From Reichenbachiella agarivorans (GTDB lineage: Bacteria > Bacteroidota > Bacteroidia > Cytophagales > Cyclobacteriaceae): a stretch of DNA of 64,000 nt. The notes beneath the pieces were generated by a model. The model saw nothing but the letters and a program-made list of their open reading frames with translations. It was not told where the DNA came from and made no database searches. Position numbers and translations under genes: made by a program. Of this stretch, positions 63,610-64,000 are shown piece after piece. The stretch covers positions 1,407,001 through 1,471,000 of the forward strand of contig NZ_CP106679.1 in NCBI RefSeq assembly GCF_025502585.1, given 5' to 3'. Every line of letters begins with the position of its first letter. Positions within the stretch are counted from its first letter, which is position 1.

Positions 63610-64000
63610 ATGGCATACCAAAAGTCCATCGTACACATGGATCTAGACACCTTTTTTGTCTCCTGTGAGCGGCTGCTAGATCGAAGGCTCAACAACAAAC
63701 CTGTGCTGATTGGCGGCACCTCTGACAGAGGGGTCGTAGCAGCTTGCAGCTATGAGGCTAGGACATGTGGAGTACACTCTGCCATGCCTATGAAGCTTGC
63801 TAGACAGCTCTGTCCAGAAGCCGTGATCATCAAAGGCAACGCCAGCACCTATAGTCAAAAATCCAAGGATGTCACAGATATCATCAAGGAGTCTGTCCCC
63901 GTATTTGAGAAATCATCCATCGATGAGTTCTATATAGATTTGACTGGCATGGATCAATTTTTTGGCTGTATGAAATTGGCATCCGAACTGCGTCAACGGA
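63610..64000 (+). CDS. dinB: DNA polymerase IV, truncated by the window edge
   Basis: The first 130 codons of a Y-family translesion polymerase are present. MDLDTFFVSCERLLDRRL carries the first metal-binding Asp and the steric-gate region, VVAACSYEARTCGVHSAMPM the palm/fingers segment, and SSIDEFYIDLTGM the second metal site (Asp-Glu). The start ATG at 63610 matches the family. The rest lies outside the window. Confidence 0.95.
   Translation, partial: MAYQKSIVHMDLDTFFVSCERLLDRRLNNKPVLIGGTSDRGVVAACSYEARTCGVHSAMPMKLARQLCPEAVIIKGNASTYSQKSKDVTDIIKESVPVFEKSSIDEFYIDLTGMDQFFGCMKLASELRQR

Overview
The window looks like chromosomal sequence from a marine, aerobic member of the Bacteroidota, most likely a Cytophagales bacterium near Reichenbachiella, Marivirga or Fulvivirga. 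Signs of this are a Na+-translocating NQR operon, a TonB-dependent receptor paired with a DUF4249 lipoprotein, DUF2007, DUF2461, DUF1571 and 7TMR-DISM families, almost no Shine-Dalgarno sequences, and repeated -7 boxes of the Bacteroidota form TAnnTTTG. The genus is an inference. Nearly all of the sequence is ordinary, densely packed core genome. No rRNA, tRNA, CRISPR array, prophage or intact transposon was recognised.

Layout. 1-1471: 3' part of a ComM/YifB ATPase gene. 1472-4142: a scarred accessory patch with two decayed RAYT-type transposase ends, each followed by a REP-like hairpin, an IS3 integrase fragment, a 22-bp tandem array and one secreted helical-repeat protein. 4143-14708: housekeeping genes (DksA-like, scpB, RluB-type pseudouridine synthase, psd, glutamate dehydrogenase, cdsA, CPBP protease, dusB, EamA exporter, lipase, MazG-like, dtd), with an antitoxin-like relic at 11290. 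14882-19605: nqrABCDE, closed by a terminator directly after nqrE, with no nqrF. 19756-23724: a secreted protein, ispH, cmk, a tiny lipoprotein with a very good promoter, and an MFS carrier. 23858-34867: an alpha-2-macroglobulin / penicillin-binding protein 1C / AsmA-like envelope block. 34907-38207: TonB receptor and DUF4249. 38666-43056: small unknown proteins, a DEAD-box helicase, a 65-bp inverted repeat, DUF2461 and MarR. 43194-48343: an MFS pseudogene, a LuxR-type two-component pair and a frameshifted DUF1571 gene. 48336-64000: rhomboid, isoprenyl synthase, rnr, exonuclease, hydrolases, an MltF-like lytic transglycosylase, dxs, a GH3 hexosaminidase, pheS and the start of dinB.

Functional links. 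dxs, ispH and the polyprenyl synthase are three isoprenoid steps in separate loci. psd and cdsA serve phospholipid synthesis. PBP1C, alpha-2-macroglobulin, AsmA, MltF and the GH3 enzyme act on the envelope and murein.

No clearly new multigene system was found. The most distinctive observations are the RAYT/REP-bracketed patch with its 22-bp array, three genes apparently in decay (the antitoxin relic, the MFS carrier and DUF1571), the nqr operon lacking nqrF, and a tightly coupled pair of unknown proteins at 38666-39588.
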